From Hippophae tibetana (Eukaryota > Streptophyta > Magnoliopsida > Rosales > Elaeagnaceae), in contig CM072807.1 in the NCBI GenBank assembly GCA_037013495.1, positions 11,473,001 through 11,537,000 on the forward strand: DNA of 64,000 bases, written 5' to 3'. Made by a program: the position numbers and the translations under genes. The notes under the pieces were generated by a model. That model made no database searches. It saw only the letters and a list, made by a program, of their open reading frames with translations, and had not been told where the DNA came from. Of the stretch, positions 11,701 to 21,865 are shown piece after piece; within the stretch, counting starts at the first letter, position 1, and every line of letters begins with the position of its first letter.

Positions 11701-14700
11701 TCCTATAAGCAATATAAGAAAAATGGAACAAGTAGAAGCCAGTTTGCATCGTCTTTTCTACCTTCCTTCTTTCCCATTTTAGTTAAGATATTAGAAAAAA
11801 TACCTGATTTAAAATAGGAATGGCCGGTCCAGGTAGCATTGCTGTGGAGGATGCATAAGTTTTAGCACAATTAAAAGCCAAAATCATAACCTATAATGCA
11901 AAGAAATTTTTACTTGTTTTATACTTATATTACAAAACTGTTGAATTAGCTAACTTAATTCATCTCAATTAGTCAATCCACCCCAACAAAAAGAGGAGAA
12001 GAGGGGGTTGAATAAAGATAGACAATGAATGGGAAAATAGAGGATTTTCCTGCTTGGGTATTCTTAGCTGAATTTTTTAAATGTCAATTGATTTTCTTAA
12101 ATATATGTAACAGGTCCACACCAAGACAATGTAGATTCTTAGTCACCACGAGCAAAGCTTTGCTTATAGATCCTATATATATTCATCACTTGTGTAATCT
12201 CATAATTCATTCTCTTATTTTCCATTCAAAGATACTACATATTTATATACAAAGTTAGGGACACTATTAGGTGATAGACACCTAATACACGTACTATACA
12301 ACTAAGACACCTAATATACAATTCAACTAGTGAAAGACACGTAATACACAACTAATATATCTAATACTCCTCCTCAAGTTGGAACATAGATATTAATCAT
12401 GCCCAATTGTTACAAAGGTAATCAATCTGAACTCCATTTAAAGCTTTCGTGAAGATATCTCTTAGTTGTTCTCCAATCTTCACATATCATGTAGAAATCA
12501 AACCTTGCAGAATTTTCTCGCGAACAAAATGACAATCAATTTCAATGTGTTTAGTTCGCTCATGAAACACAGGATTAGAAGCAAAATATGAAGAGCAACT
12601 TGGTTATCACAGTACTGAAGTTTTAAGACCCACTTCATCCAAGAGCTGAAATATCCACATTATCTCAGATGCAGATTGTGTCATAGTCCTATATTCTGAC
12701 TCTGCACTCGATCGTGACACAACATTTTGCTTCTTGTTTTTCCATGAGACCAAATTTCCTTCAATGAAAATACAATAGCTTGATGTGGATCTTCTATCCA
12801 CTTTGAAATCTGCTCAATCTGCATCTGAAAAACATTCAATATGAGTGTATCCATGATTTGCATACAAGATACCATGCCCAGGTACTTCTTTCAAGTAACA
12901 CAAAATTTGCTCTAACGCTACCCAATGATGAACTGTTGGAGATGACATAAATTGGCTAACACTGACCGAATATGCAATATCTGGACGAGTCACGATAAGA
13001 TAATTCAGTTTTCCAATCATCCTTCGATATCTCTCAGAATCTTTAAAGAGTTCCCCATCTCCTGTAAGGTGAATGTTCGAAATCATTGGAGCACTACAAG
13101 GTTTTGCTTCTAATTTTCCTGTCTCAGTTAATAAGTCCAGGACATATTTTCTTTGAGATAGAAAGATACATTTTTTACTCCTTGTGACTTCAACACCCAA
13201 GAAATACTTTAGCATTCCCAAATCTTTCGTGTGAAACTGAGTACGTAGGAAAGACTTAAGAGATGAAATTCCCGCAGTATCACTTCCAATAATAACAATG
13301 TCATCTACATACACAACTAAAAGAATGATACCAACTTCTGATTGTTTGTAAAACATAGAATGGTCAGACTTGCTTTTCATCGTACCAAACGTTTCTATAG
13401 CTTGACTAAATTTTCCAAACCAAACACGAGGACTCTGTTTCAAACCATACAAAGATTTGCGGAAACGACAAACTTGCCCAGACTCCCCCTGAGCAACAAA
13501 ACCTGAAGGTTGCTCCATAAACACCTCCTCTTGAAGATCACCATGAAGAAAAGCATTCTTGATATCTACTTGATGCAAAGGCCAATTATGAGTAGTTGTC
13601 ATAGAAATAAACAACCAAACATAGGTCAATTTAGCAACAGGAGATAAAGTGTCAGAATAGTCCACTCCATAGGTTTGAGCATATCCCTTAGTAACAAGAC
13701 GGGCTTTTAATCGAGCAACTGACCCATCTAGATTAACCTTAACTGTGAACACCCATTTGCATCCGATAGCTCGTTTCTCCGAAAGTAAATCAACCAAATC
13801 CCAAGTACCATTGTCATCCAACGCATTCATTTCCTCGATCATTGCATGATGTCAACCAGGATGAGATATGACTTCGTGAACAGTTTTAGGGATAGAAATA
13901 GAATTAAGAGAGGCAATAAAAGAGCAAGAGGAAGACGACAAACAGTTATATGAAACAAAAGAAGAAATAGGATAAGTACATTGACGTTTACCTTTGCGTA
14001 ATGCAATAGGAAAGTATCGTTCAGGACTGGATCTGATGACGAAGGAGCAGGTGCAGGACATGAATCAAAAGGTCTATGTCTATAGTAGACTTGAGTTATA
14101 GGAGGCCTAACAGGAACTGGATCAAAGAAAGGTTCAGATGATGTGATAGAATAGACTAACAAATCGTCATCCTCCCCCTGACATGCAGGAGGAGGAGGAG
14201 AAGACAAAAAATAGGGTGTCTTCCATGAAGGTAACATCAATTGAGACAAGATATTTGTTAAGACTAGGACAATAACATCTATAACCTTTTTGGAGACGAA
14301 AATAACCAAGGAAGATACACTTCAAAGACTTGGGATCTAATTTAGTAACATGTGGACGAACATCCCGAACAAAACAAGTGCTACCAAATATCCTAGGGTC
14401 AACCGGAAATAGTGACTTATTAGGAAACAAAATTTTGTAAGGAATCTCACCATGAAGAACAAATGAAGGCACACGATTAATAAGAAAACATGATGTTGAA
14501 ACTGCATCGGCCCAAAAAGGTTTAGAAACATTCATTTGAAATAATAAGGCACATGCAGTTTTGAGAAGATGTATGTTCTTACGTTTGGTCACTCCATTTT
14601 GAGATAGAGTATCAACACACGAAGTTTCATGAAGCATGCCATTTTGAACCATATAAGATTGAAACAAAGCTGATGTATATTCTTTGGCATTATCACTTCG

Positions 14701-17700
14701 CAAAGTACGAATTGAAACATTAAATTGAGTTTTAATCTCAACACAAAATGCACAAAACATACACAACCAAAGATACGAAGATTATCATAATTAGGTTGCT
14801 TAGTAAACAAACGAAAATAGGGAGATTCCATGTGCAAAACTTGGGAAGGTAAACGATTAATCAAGTGAGTAGCAATCTTTAGAGCCTCAACCCAGAACAT
14901 GGATGGAAGAGAAGATTCTAACAAGAGAGTACGTACCATATCAAGAAGATGACGATTTTTGCGTTCAGCTACTCCATTTTGTTGAGGAGTAGCAGGACAT
15001 GAACGTTGATGGATGATACTTTTAGAAGCCAAAAATACCTAAAACTCAGTGGACAAATATTCACCACAAGAATCTGTGCGAAATGTCTTAATATTTGCAA
15101 AAAATTGATTTTCATTATATGATAAAAACTCGGTAAAAGTATGAAAAACCTTAGATTTAGAGCGAAGAAAATAAACCCAAGTGAATCTGCTATGATCATC
15201 AATGAAAGTTACATAGTATTTAAATTTGTCATGTGAAGTAATCGAGGAAGTTCCCCAAACATCACTGTGAATAAGATCAAAGCAGTGAGAAGCTCTACTA
15301 GCATGCAAAGAAAATGGAAGAGGTTTGTTTTTACTAAGTTTACAAGAATCACATTCAAAAGGTAAAGAAGAACGTTCTTTATTACCAAGAAAGCCCGAGT
15401 TCATTATATGAGATAAAACTTAAGTATTAGGATGACCTAAACGATGATAACACACTATACTTAGATTAAGAATATTATTAAGAATATTATTACAAGCAAA
15501 AGACTCAATAGAAGGAATTGGATAAATTGCTAAAATAGGTAAAAGTAATGGAAACAAACGTCACACTTTAGGTCCCTTCGCGATCGGCTCCCCTATTACC
15601 TGATCCTGCACAACACAATCATCACCAGAAAAGTTAACAGCACAATCGTTATCAACTAATTGACCAACAGAAATGAGATTTGTAGAAAGTTGAGGAGCAA
15701 GAAACACATCAGTAAATGTAGAAGAAACATTTCCAACAACTTTGATTGGCAAAGAACTGTCATTGGCCGTCTGAATAGTAGATTGGCCAACATAAGGCCG
15801 AACATGAGACAAAGTTGTGGGAGTATTTGTCATATGATTAGAAGCCCCTGAGTCTACATACCAAAGTGTAATACAATTTTTACCTTGAAATCCCATTGCA
15901 AATAATGCCGAAATTAGCATCTGTTGCACCATTTCAAGAGTGCAGTAAGTTGCTGCAAGAGGTGGAAGATTAGAAGAAACACTTGAGGAAGACATATGTG
16001 CTACAGTAGGTGATAATTGGAGGAACAACAACAAAAGTTTGAAATGCTTGGGCCTGACGATTCTGGAGACGAATACGACATTCTTTGATAATATGACCAT
16101 TTTTCTTGCAATAAGAACAAGATTTTTTAGGACAATTAGCAACAATATGCCCATATTCTTTGCAGCAGAAACATTACATATTTTTAGAAGGCATAGATGA
16201 TCCATGCTCTTGGACTGCATAAGCCATAGTTATCGTCGTGGAATTGCCATAAGATTGTTCCAGAATAGCTTGAGTACTTAGACGTTGTTCTTCGCGAAAT
16301 AACTCACCAAAGCAAATATCTAGAGAAGGAACAGGAGATCTGTTCAATAGAGAAGAGCGAACTGATTCATATTCCGGACGTAATTTCATGAGAAATTGAT
16401 CACGCTGACTAGTCCTGTGAAGATTTTGAATTGTTGATATAGCAACAACAAGAACATTTGTTGTAACTAAATCAGCATATTCATGCCAAAGAGTCAAAAA
16501 TGTCGAGTAATAATCTTGGATGGAAAGACTATCATGTTGGAACATGGCAATCGCATGTTCCAACTGAAAGCGATGAGTATCATTGTCTTGATAAACTTTC
16601 TTCAAATAATTCCACATGGAGTGAGCAGAGCGATGAGCCATCAAGTTGGTGACGATATGTGGTTCCACCGAACTAAGAAGCCAAGACATGATTAGAGCAT
16701 CAAGCACAACCCAAGAAGGAGAAGACACGACTTCCTTAGAGTTGACAGTATCAAATGTTGGTGTAACATCTGTGCCATCAATATGGCTCCAAAGGTCTTT
16801 TCCCTTGAGAAAAAGTTCAAACTGGAAAACCCAGGTAGAGTAATTTTTTTCCGTAAACTTAACACACTGGTTCAGTATCCATTGCAAGTAAATAAAACCC
16901 GAGAAATATTCAAAATTAAAAAAAAACAAGATAAGGGCCTTAATAAGAGATTGCCAAAGAACACTTGTTTAGCAACAAACGCTAAAAAAATATCAATGAA
17001 GATTTCCTCAGAAATAGAAAACTGAATTTTTTTTTCTCAAAGAAGCTCTGATACCATGTCAGAAATAAGTCAAAAATGTTGTATAAAAATGACCGAATGA
17101 TTTGGTCTTATGATTTCTTTCTATTTATAGACTTTACAAAATACAACAAACCTACAAAATACATCAAAGCTGTCTATGAACAGTTGTGGACAGCTGTTTA
17201 TGGGCAGCCATGGATTGCTGTCTATGGATAGCTATGGACAGTTGTTTATGGACAATTATTTATAGCTAAATAGACTATGGACAGCAGTTGTGTACAACTA
17301 AATGAATATAGACAACAAATTATAGCAAACTGTTATCGACAGCTAAGCTGTCAATGGAACACAGCAAAGCTGTCCATTGACACCTACTGTACTACGATAG
17401 GAAAAAGCATCCAAATTTGCTATACATCATGTTTGCTTAACAATTTTCTAGTAGCCATGGTTGTATCTGAATGCTTACTATCATTTAATGGTGCCTTAGA
17501 AATCAATTCACGAGTGTACTTTAGCTGACCGAGATGGATACCATTCTCTATTCTATGAACTTCAATGCCAATAAAATACTTTAAAAGGCCAAGATCTTTG
17601 AGGGAAAATGACTTCCACAGTAGCTAAACAAGGAAATCAATGGACAGAAGAGTTACCAATGATGACAATGTCATCAACATAAACCTGTACCAGAAGCACC

Positions 17701-20700
17701 AAATAGCCTTAAATTTTAATAAAAAGAATAACATCAAATCGTGAATGAACAATCCAATGACAATCAAAAATTGATTGAGTTTTGTGAACCAAGAACGTGA
17801 GGCTTTCTTGAGCTTGCAAACCAAACCAGATCTTTACTCAAAACCAAAAGGTTGTGTCATGTAAACTATTTCAACCAAATACCCATTTAAAAAATCGTTA
17901 TTCACATCAACCTAACACAATTGCCAATTAAACTGAAGAGCAAGACGAAGAATGACACGAATTGTAACCGGTTTAATAATTGGAGTAAATGTCTCATAAT
18001 AATCAACCCCTTCATGTAGAAAACCACAAGCAATCAAACGAATCAAGCATACCATTAAAGAGCAATTTAACTCACAATACCCATTTATAACTAATAAGAT
18101 ACTTGCATGATGGTAAAAGAACTAATTTACAAGTGCCGTTTAAAATTAATGCATTATATTCTTGATGCATAGATGCTTTCCATTCAAGAAGAGCAATAAC
18201 AATTTTCCAATTTTTAAGAACAGGCAAAATAGTGACATAAGCTGCATACAAAACTTTGAGTTTGGAAATGCCTATTTTGGCACGAATGACCATGGGATGA
18301 TGATTGATAGGACAAGGTTGAGCAGTGGAAGTAGTCAAAGAAGGAATAGGTGCACATGATGGTTTAGTGGAAGAAGAAATAGGAACTAAATTGTGCTCTG
18401 GAAGAGAAGGTGAAGTAGATGAGTTTGTAGAAGCAAAAGGAATGGAACAAGAAATAGGAAAAGTAGGAAGATTGGAAGAAGCAATGGACAAGGACATTGA
18501 AGAAAAAGGAAAAACATGATCATTGAAAATGACATGTCTACTAATGTAAACTATGAAAGAGGAAACATGAAGACACAAACAACCCTTATGATTGGCAGCA
18601 AATCCTACAAATACACATTCCAATGAACGAACTTGTAGTTTATTTTGACAATATGCATGCAAACAAGGGAAGCGTTGTGTGCCAAAGACACGAAGTGTAT
18701 CATAAGAAGACAACTTGTTAAATAAGATTCCATAGCGAGAAATGTCATTAAAAGACTTGGTAGGAAGCCTATTAATGAGATAGACAGAAGTACACATAAC
18801 AAAAGACCAAAGAGAAGAAGGCAAATAAGATTGATGCAATAAGGTCAAGCCTTTATCAACTATCCTATGATGGCAACACTCGACAACACCATTTTGTTGA
18901 GATGTGTGAGGACAAGTAAATCTATATATGATGCCATATTGTTTAACCAATGTAGATAAGGCAACAAACTCACCACCATTGTTAATTTGGATGCCCTTAA
19001 TATTTAGAGAAAATTGTGCTAAAATTATTAAAAATAGAGAGTTTGATCTTTAGTTTTAAGAAAAAATTCATGAATAACGAATTTTATCATCTACAATAAA
19101 GAGGAAATAACAATCCCCATGAAAATGAAAAGAAAGAACAGGAGCTATCCACAAATCTAGAAATAGCAAATCAAATGCATTAGCACTTTTCTCATGTTGA
19201 TGAGTAAAAGGTAAACAATGAGATTTTGTAGTATGACAAGGAACACAAAAGGAAGTAACAACAGAAGAAGACTCAACAGCAGATAAAGAGCTTTTGGAAA
19301 TAACATCTTTAACAACTTAAAAGGATGGATTACCCAATCGAGAGTACCAGTGAAGCAAAGTTGCTGTGAAAGCAGACACTCTCAAGTTTGGAGTAGAGCA
19401 AGCAACACTCATGGCACCAAAAAGCTTAAAAGGACCTCCTTCATTACATCCCTGAAAAAGTACCTTCCTCGAAGCAATTTCTTTAACATAGAACAAATTA
19501 GCATGAAATTCCACAAAAACATCATTGTCATCACACAATTTTCGAAGAAATAGAAGATTGTATATGACTTGTGAAGTGTGCAAGATTTGTTTCATAACAA
19601 GAAAACATTTGTTATCAAGAGAAAAAGTAACAGTTCAATGATATTTAAAGTATGACCATTACCTAGAAAAATACCATCAGTGCCAGAGAGTGATTGAGAT
19701 TGGAGAACATTTATAGACTATGCAGTCATGTGATGATTGGCTCTAACATCGAGTAACCAAGCATTATCAGAGGTATTAGAAGGAGTACATTGAGCAGTAA
19801 AAGCAAAAGGAGAAGTACAAACTTCATTTTTATAAGTCTTGTTGAGCAAATCACACAAGACAAAGCACCTAGATGCTAAATGGCTAGTTTTGTCACAAAT
19901 TTGACACAAGTACATCTCACCAAAAGGTTTCTTGTTTTGAGAATTCTAAGAGACAGGAAAGGATGATGATGATGAACCAAAACGCGAAGGAGAAGATTAT
20001 GATGTGCTAGAATTGGATTCAGAGCTCAGTCATTTAATGAACTGATGAATTGTCTAAGGCTCAGGTCTAGACTAATTGTTACAAGGTATTGGTATAACCA
20101 ATTTTATGGATAGAAGCAACGTTTGCATGAAACATTTTCTCCTTATCAAGGTTAGATTGTTGATTCAACATTTGTTCATAAGTCTCAAGCTAACTATGAA
20201 ATACACTAAAGGAAGGCTTAACAGTCATCATGTTTATCAAAGTGATGAAAGGATTAAAGGATGAATTGGTGCTTAAATTAGAGATTGCATACATTACAAG
20301 ATCTCTATCAATGATAGATTCTCCAATAGTAGCCAAATGATTAAAAATTGTTCTAACCTTAGAAATATATTCATGAACTCCAAGGCCATATTTACGAAGA
20401 GTCTGAAGTTGTGATCAAAGATCAAGATACGAGATTGAGAACTTAAAGCAAAAGTGTCTTCTAACGCATACCATTAATCAAAGGCAATCCCTTTGAGAGA
20501 CACATGAGTGTTCATTTCATCAGCAACAGAGGCATAGATCCAACTCTTGACCATTGTTTAATCGATTCCAATTAGAATAACGAGAATTTACAATTGATCT
20601 ATTGGAACCAAGAAACTTAGCAGGTTCAACAATGGTTCTATCAATAAAACCTTCCAAACCGTAGGCAATTATAAGACTCTCCATGTGTTCACGCCAAATC

Positions 20701-21865
20701 AAGTAATTATGATTGTTGAACTTGATCGATAAACTCAAATTCACAAGGGGCATGGAAGAAAAGCTTTGCGCCAAAAGATCAACCGGATTAGAAACAAATG
20801 CGAAGGTGTAAAAGAAGAAAAATGGTGTTGATTCTTTTGATTCTGATTCAATTGAATAGATGAATTAAGAACATCTCTAAACAAAGCATTGTTTTTGTTT
20901 TCCATTGAAGATCAAGCAAAAATTTGACAAGAGAAAAATACATATTAGAAAGAAAAGAAGATCACTAACTGACCTACTCTGGTACCATTCAAGAATTGAT
21001 GCAGAAGAAAGAAAGAAAGAAAAGAATAATGTTGAAATTGTAGTACTCAATTGTGTTGTATACAAATGAGACACTAGTATATATAGCTAGTGAACTCTTG
21101 GAAAATATATAAAGTGTAACTAACTAAAGCTATTACAATCAAAGAGTATTAAGTTTGTTTACAATTAATTAACTCTAACAATCATAACCAACATAACTAA
21201 CTATTCCTATCATACAGTACCTGCAGCAGACATCCCTGTAGCCGCTCCAAGAGCTTCTAAAGCTCCTATAGCCATGAAGCGCAATTTGGGTACAGCCAAC
21301 ATTTCATTGGTGACAATCCCAGCTCTGTATCGGATAAACAATATCGAAAAATATACAATCACATACCTGCACAAAAAACAATTACCATTTTCATGACCTA
21401 AAAATATCCAAACACATCACAAGCAAATCATAATAAAGTTCATAACATAATTTTATACCCAAAAGTTGCCAGTTGGGCCAAAAAGAAAGGATAATTTTTC
21501 ATGGGACCAAGGGCGAGCTTGTAAAGTACGCGGTTAGCAACCGCGAATATCACAGTTAAAGCAGAGCCGAAAACTATTTGTTTCGCGGCAGATGATGGAA
21601 TTGGAGAGGTTGAGTTCGAAGCTTGAGATCTGAAATTTCTACTTGAAAGGGAATTATTGCTTCTCGTGTTGCGCTTGAGATTTCGAATGAGAGTCAGTGG
21701 ATTGTTTGGAGCTGAGCGAAGAGAAGAGGACTGTGATTGTTGAAGATAGGGCATTGAGGTCGTTAGGCAAAGGAAATGGGTACTATTCCGGTAGCCATGG
21801 ATGAGAAATCGACGAGTTGGAGACTGTGCGAACACATGACACGACGAAGAAGAACTAAAACCCAT
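2729..21865 (-). CDS. Plastid CRT-like thiol transporter (CLT family), 10 exons
   Basis: The product resembles plant homologues of the Plasmodium chloroquine-resistance transporter. In Arabidopsis these export gamma-glutamylcysteine and glutathione across the plastid envelope. Coding exons read from splice signals: 21865-21459, 21366-21221, 11841-11804, 11419-11304, 4779-4680, 4601-4566, 4468-4418, 4032-3909, 3348-3223, 2886-2729 (stop included). They total 1302 nt, i.e. 433 codons, with no internal stop and matching phases. Exon 1 gives a Ser/Arg-rich, acid-poor transit-peptide-like N-terminus, then the first membrane segment. Later exons show family motifs such as [37 protein letters not shown] and LVLYNIPQP. 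The ATG sits in CCCATGGG. Introns 2 (9.4 kb) and 4 (6.5 kb) hold retroelements; the others are 77-560 bp. Intron 8 appears to use a GC donor. The family is clear; which paralogue is not. Confidence 0.9.
5114..5739 (-). repeat. 3' LTR of the chromovirus
   Basis: 626 bp, bounded by the inverted heptamers TGTCACG/CGTGACA. It carries the TATA box CTATAAATAG (minus strand, 5305-5314) and the heat-shock-like motifs at 5384-5391, 5534-5546, 5579-5586 and 5655-5662. Its promoter points towards transporter exon 5, about 0.5 kb away. Confidence 0.93.
5740..5752 (-). other. Polypurine tract of the chromovirus
   Basis: On the minus strand a purine run (GAGTGGGGGAGGG) directly abuts the 3' LTR, the expected plus-strand primer position. 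It overlaps the end of the pol frame. Confidence 0.8.
5751..9893 (-). CDS. Chromovirus Gag C-terminus plus Pol polyprotein (PR-RT-RH-IN-chromodomain)
   Basis: One open frame of 1380 codons with no internal stop. In order: the end of gag; a zinc knuckle at about residue 182 (CX2CX3HX4C, one residue short of the classical spacing); aspartic protease with DTGA at about 257; a linker with a 24-residue tandem duplication; reverse transcriptase with YLDD at about 620; RNase H (HTDAS, DALSRK); integrase with an HHCC zinc finger and a D-D-E core at about 1018, 1082 and 1119 ([16 protein letters not shown]); and a chromodomain at about 1310-1365 with the typical LVKWK...SWEPED pattern. The chromodomain places it among plant chromoviruses; I do not assign the clade. 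The first residues belong to a frame shifted relative to gag, so the listed start is not the natural one. Confidence 0.92.
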   Translation of the reverse strand: MPARSELQPCIYPTLRCCGGDVQRGVCTIDTFDDFKREFKMQFFPVNAEEEARGRLRRLKQTGSIRDYVKEFTTLLLEVPDTSDKDALFLFMDGLQSWANLELKRRGVQDLSSAIATAESFIDYSTNKEGSKASDKKFSGRKSGGGHAKSQGSKNHKDNSSFKPRDKGKEKEDRNASKPRVTCFICDGPHWARECPKRKALSALVASTHDQDGGESDEGAKMGSLRLLGALQSAPKTPKGLMYVDAAINGKVAKALVDTGASHNFVSVEEAKRLGLKVVNGGGSLKAVNSAALPLHGVVRGVKVSLGTWTGQVDLSVAPMDDYSIVFGMEFLDQVRAFLVPCSNSMCIMDGSKACVVPTDRTTKRTTQALSALQIKRGLKRDEESYLTISKEYNEEESPKPSLPTDVQAVSDKSHEVMFEASPKPSLPTEVQAVLDKSHEVMPDALPQQLPPRREVDHKVELDLGTRPPAMSPYRMANSELAELRKQLDELLDAGFIRPSKAPFGAPVLFQKKKDGSLRMCIDYRALNKITVKNKYPIPLIADLFDQLGNARYFTKLDLRSGYYQVRIAKGDEPKTTCVTRYGAYEFLVMPFGLTNAPATFCTLMNKIFHPYLDRFVVVYLDDIVIYSRTLEEHLEHLKKVFEVLRENELYVKKEKCSFAQDEVMFLGHKIKGGKLMMDGAKVKAIQEWEPPAKVPELRSFLGLVNYYRRFIKSYSARAAPLTDLLKKNKSWEWTSECQTSFEDLKKVISEEPVLCLPDPSKTYELHTDASDFAIGGVLMQEGRPIAYESRKLNDTERRYTVQEKEMTTIIHCLRVWRHYLLGSHFVIMTDNVATSYFQTQKKLSPKQARWQDFLAEFDYRLEYKPGKANVVADALSRKAELAALSRPNSPLLERIKEGLEHDVLAQNILAFIKEGKTRRFWLSDGLLYAKQNRIFVPKWGSLRKELIKECHDSLWAGHPGMRRTLALIKSIYYWPQLRDDVEAYVRTCLVCQQDKIEQHAPGGLLEPLPIPERPWESVSMDFITCLPKSEGFGSIIVIIDRFSKYATFIPASTDCTADETTRLFLKNVVKHWGIPSNIVSDRDPRFTGKFWTELFKLLGSDLNFSTSFHPQSDGQTERANALLELYLRHFVSANQRDWAKLLDVAQFSYNLQRSESTAKSPFEIVMGQQPMTPHALATSYEGKSPAAFKFAKAWHEQAELARAYLNKASKKMKKWADKKRRLVEFHEGDLVLVKLLPQQFKSLRKVHKGLVRKYEGPFPVLKKVGKVSYKLQLPPKLKIYPVFHVSMLKPYHGDKEDMSRGESKRAPTAVVTSFDKEVDSILADRVIRRRGVPSYREHLVKWKNAPDVEASWEPEDSLWQFKDDIERFKLEGATRALRT
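9805..10488 (-). pseudogene. Chromovirus Gag N-terminal part, frameshifted
   Basis: Begins just after the primer-binding site and encodes a coiled-coil-rich N-terminus, then the conserved retrotransposon gag block (IPKPKTFNG, then AMLWWR). The frame is lost at about 9835-9845. The family consensus after the WWR motif continues in the other frame ([12 protein letters not shown]), so a deletion of roughly 10 nt that changes frame is the simplest reading. Without it, gag and pol would form one polyprotein, as in many chromoviruses. Confidence 0.85.
10476..10487 (-). other. Primer-binding site (tRNA-iMet) of the chromovirus
   Basis: The minus strand reads TGGTATCAGAGC two bases after the 5' LTR, complementary to the 3' end of plant initiator tRNA-Met. 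Confidence 0.9.
10490..11115 (-). repeat. 5' LTR of the chromovirus
   Basis: 626 bp, about 98.4% identical to the copy at 5114-5739 by manual comparison. The U3 region is toward 11115, the TATA box (CTATAAATAG on the minus strand) is at 10681-10690, and the transcript runs toward 10490. Confidence 0.93.
10757..11038 (-). promoter_or_regulatory. Heat-shock-element-like cluster in chromovirus U3
   Basis: The heat-shock-factor site is built from inverted nGAAn/nTTCn units. A perfect three-unit site (TTCtaGAAcaTTC) lies at 10910-10922. Two-unit sites lie at 10760-10767 (TTCtaGAA), 10955-10962 (GAAcaTTC) and 11031-11038 (GAActTTC). All are 70-350 bp upstream of the TATA box, and all are preserved in the other LTR. 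Whether they bind HSF is inference. Confidence 0.65.
12106..12366 (-). repeat. Probable 3' LTR of Copia A
   Basis: Follows the polypurine tract and ends TGTTACA on the minus strand. It contains a TATA-like motif and several short tandem repeats of the form GACACCTAATACAC. No second copy exists in the window, so the boundaries are approximate. Confidence 0.5.
12607..14755 (-). pseudogene. Copia A integrase C-terminus, RT and RNase H remnants
   Basis: Integrase remnant 14167-14755 (SDNAKEYTS, then QNGV.KRKN, then FGSTCFV and a KCIFLGY motif). RT 12814-13842 with KCWVF-type start (GCKWVF), KAFLHGD-type block, YGLKQSPR and YVDDIV (about 13297-13315). RNase H remnant 12607-12801 ([17 protein letters not shown]). 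Frameshifts separate the linker at 13839-14309 and the RNase H, so no complete protein can be made. Confidence 0.85.
14589..15404 (-). pseudogene. Copia B integrase, broken
   Basis: The N-terminal half (15039-15404) has the end of the zinc-binding region (CDSCKLSK), then LIHSDVWG and [10 protein letters not shown], and carries the first two core acidic residues. A frame break near 15035 is followed by 14589-15032 with [12 protein letters not shown] (the third acidic residue) and an FGCVCFVH block. About 35 residues later the sequence switches to a second integrase copy of Copia A. Confidence 0.85.
15561..16220 (-). pseudogene. Copia B zinc knuckle and protease region
   Basis: Contains a degenerate knuckle (K-N-G-H-I-I-K-E-C pattern at about 16080-16130, in a shifted frame) and the Copia protease block [12 protein letters not shown], followed by the conserved [15 protein letters not shown] segment of the pre-integrase region. 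It is separated from gag by a short frame overlap. Confidence 0.8.
16174..16929 (-). pseudogene. Copia B Gag
   Basis: Encodes the UBN2/gag-type fold typical of plant Copia: [13 protein letters not shown] near the N-terminus, then [10 protein letters not shown] and [10 protein letters not shown]. The 5' end near 16929 lacks the usual short leader start and the 3' end overlaps the knuckle frame, so it is probably not expressed intact. Confidence 0.75.
17045..17056 (-). other. Primer-binding site of Copia B
   Basis: TGGTATCAGAGC on the minus strand, directly adjacent to the 5' LTR end (TTCTGACA). Confidence 0.85.
17057..17381 (-). repeat. 5' LTR of Copia B
   Basis: About 325 bp, beginning TGTCAATGG and ending TTCTGACA on the minus strand. 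The outer part holds a run of degenerate repeats of the form CTATGGACAGCTG (about 17165-17380). Only one copy is present, so the outer edge is inferred from the TG...CA ends and the primer-binding site. Confidence 0.6.
17430..20774 (-). pseudogene. Copia C gag-pol remnants
   Basis: Gag start 20520-20774 ([17 protein letters not shown]). Zinc knuckle and protease 19718-19915, where the protease motif has decayed to [10 protein letters not shown]. Pre-integrase 19317-19595 ([21 protein letters not shown]). Integrase 18072-18950 ([23 protein letters not shown]). RT pieces 17430-17830 ([11 protein letters not shown], then [14 protein letters not shown]). Stops and frameshifts separate every block. 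Confidence 0.8.
20977..20987 (-). other. Primer-binding site of Copia C
   Basis: The minus strand reads TGGTACCAGAG, nine bases inside the LTR. It is close to the tRNA-Met type but carries substitutions. Confidence 0.6.
20997..21180 (-). repeat. 5' LTR of Copia C
   Basis: About 184 bp, TGTTAGAGTT...CTGCATCA on the minus strand, with a short GAAA-type microsatellite at its inner end. It lies 40 bp from the donor site of transporter exon 2. Confidence 0.65.

Larger units (their letters stand above)
12106..14755 (-). mobile_element. Copia A: 3' half (integrase end, RT, RNase H, 3' LTR)
   Basis: On the minus strand this piece starts abruptly inside an integrase core at about 14755, fused to Copia B, and runs through RT and RNase H to a polypurine tract (minus GAGGAGGAG, about 12368-12376) and a likely 3' LTR at about 12106-12366. 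Its 5' half is absent. It lies in intron 2 of the transporter gene. Confidence 0.75.
14755..17381 (-). mobile_element. Copia B: 5' half (5' LTR, gag, protease, integrase)
   Basis: From right to left on the minus strand: 5' LTR, tRNA-iMet primer-binding site, gag, zinc knuckle and protease, integrase. It ends within the integrase core, where Copia A sequence takes over. No matching 3' LTR is present. The right end abuts the RT region of Copia C, as if B had inserted there. Confidence 0.75.
17385..21180 (-). mobile_element. Copia C, old and truncated
   Basis: A degraded Copia element with its 5' LTR at 20997-21180, next to transporter exon 2. Moving left are gag, zinc knuckle, pre-integrase, integrase and part of RT. 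The RT stops at about 17430, where Copia B begins. Many stops and frameshifts make this the oldest element in intron 2. Confidence 0.8.

Noticed and set aside
18162-18519. Plus-strand glutamate-rich frames
   Set aside because: Antisense to the Ser/Pro-rich integrase-RT linker of Copia C.
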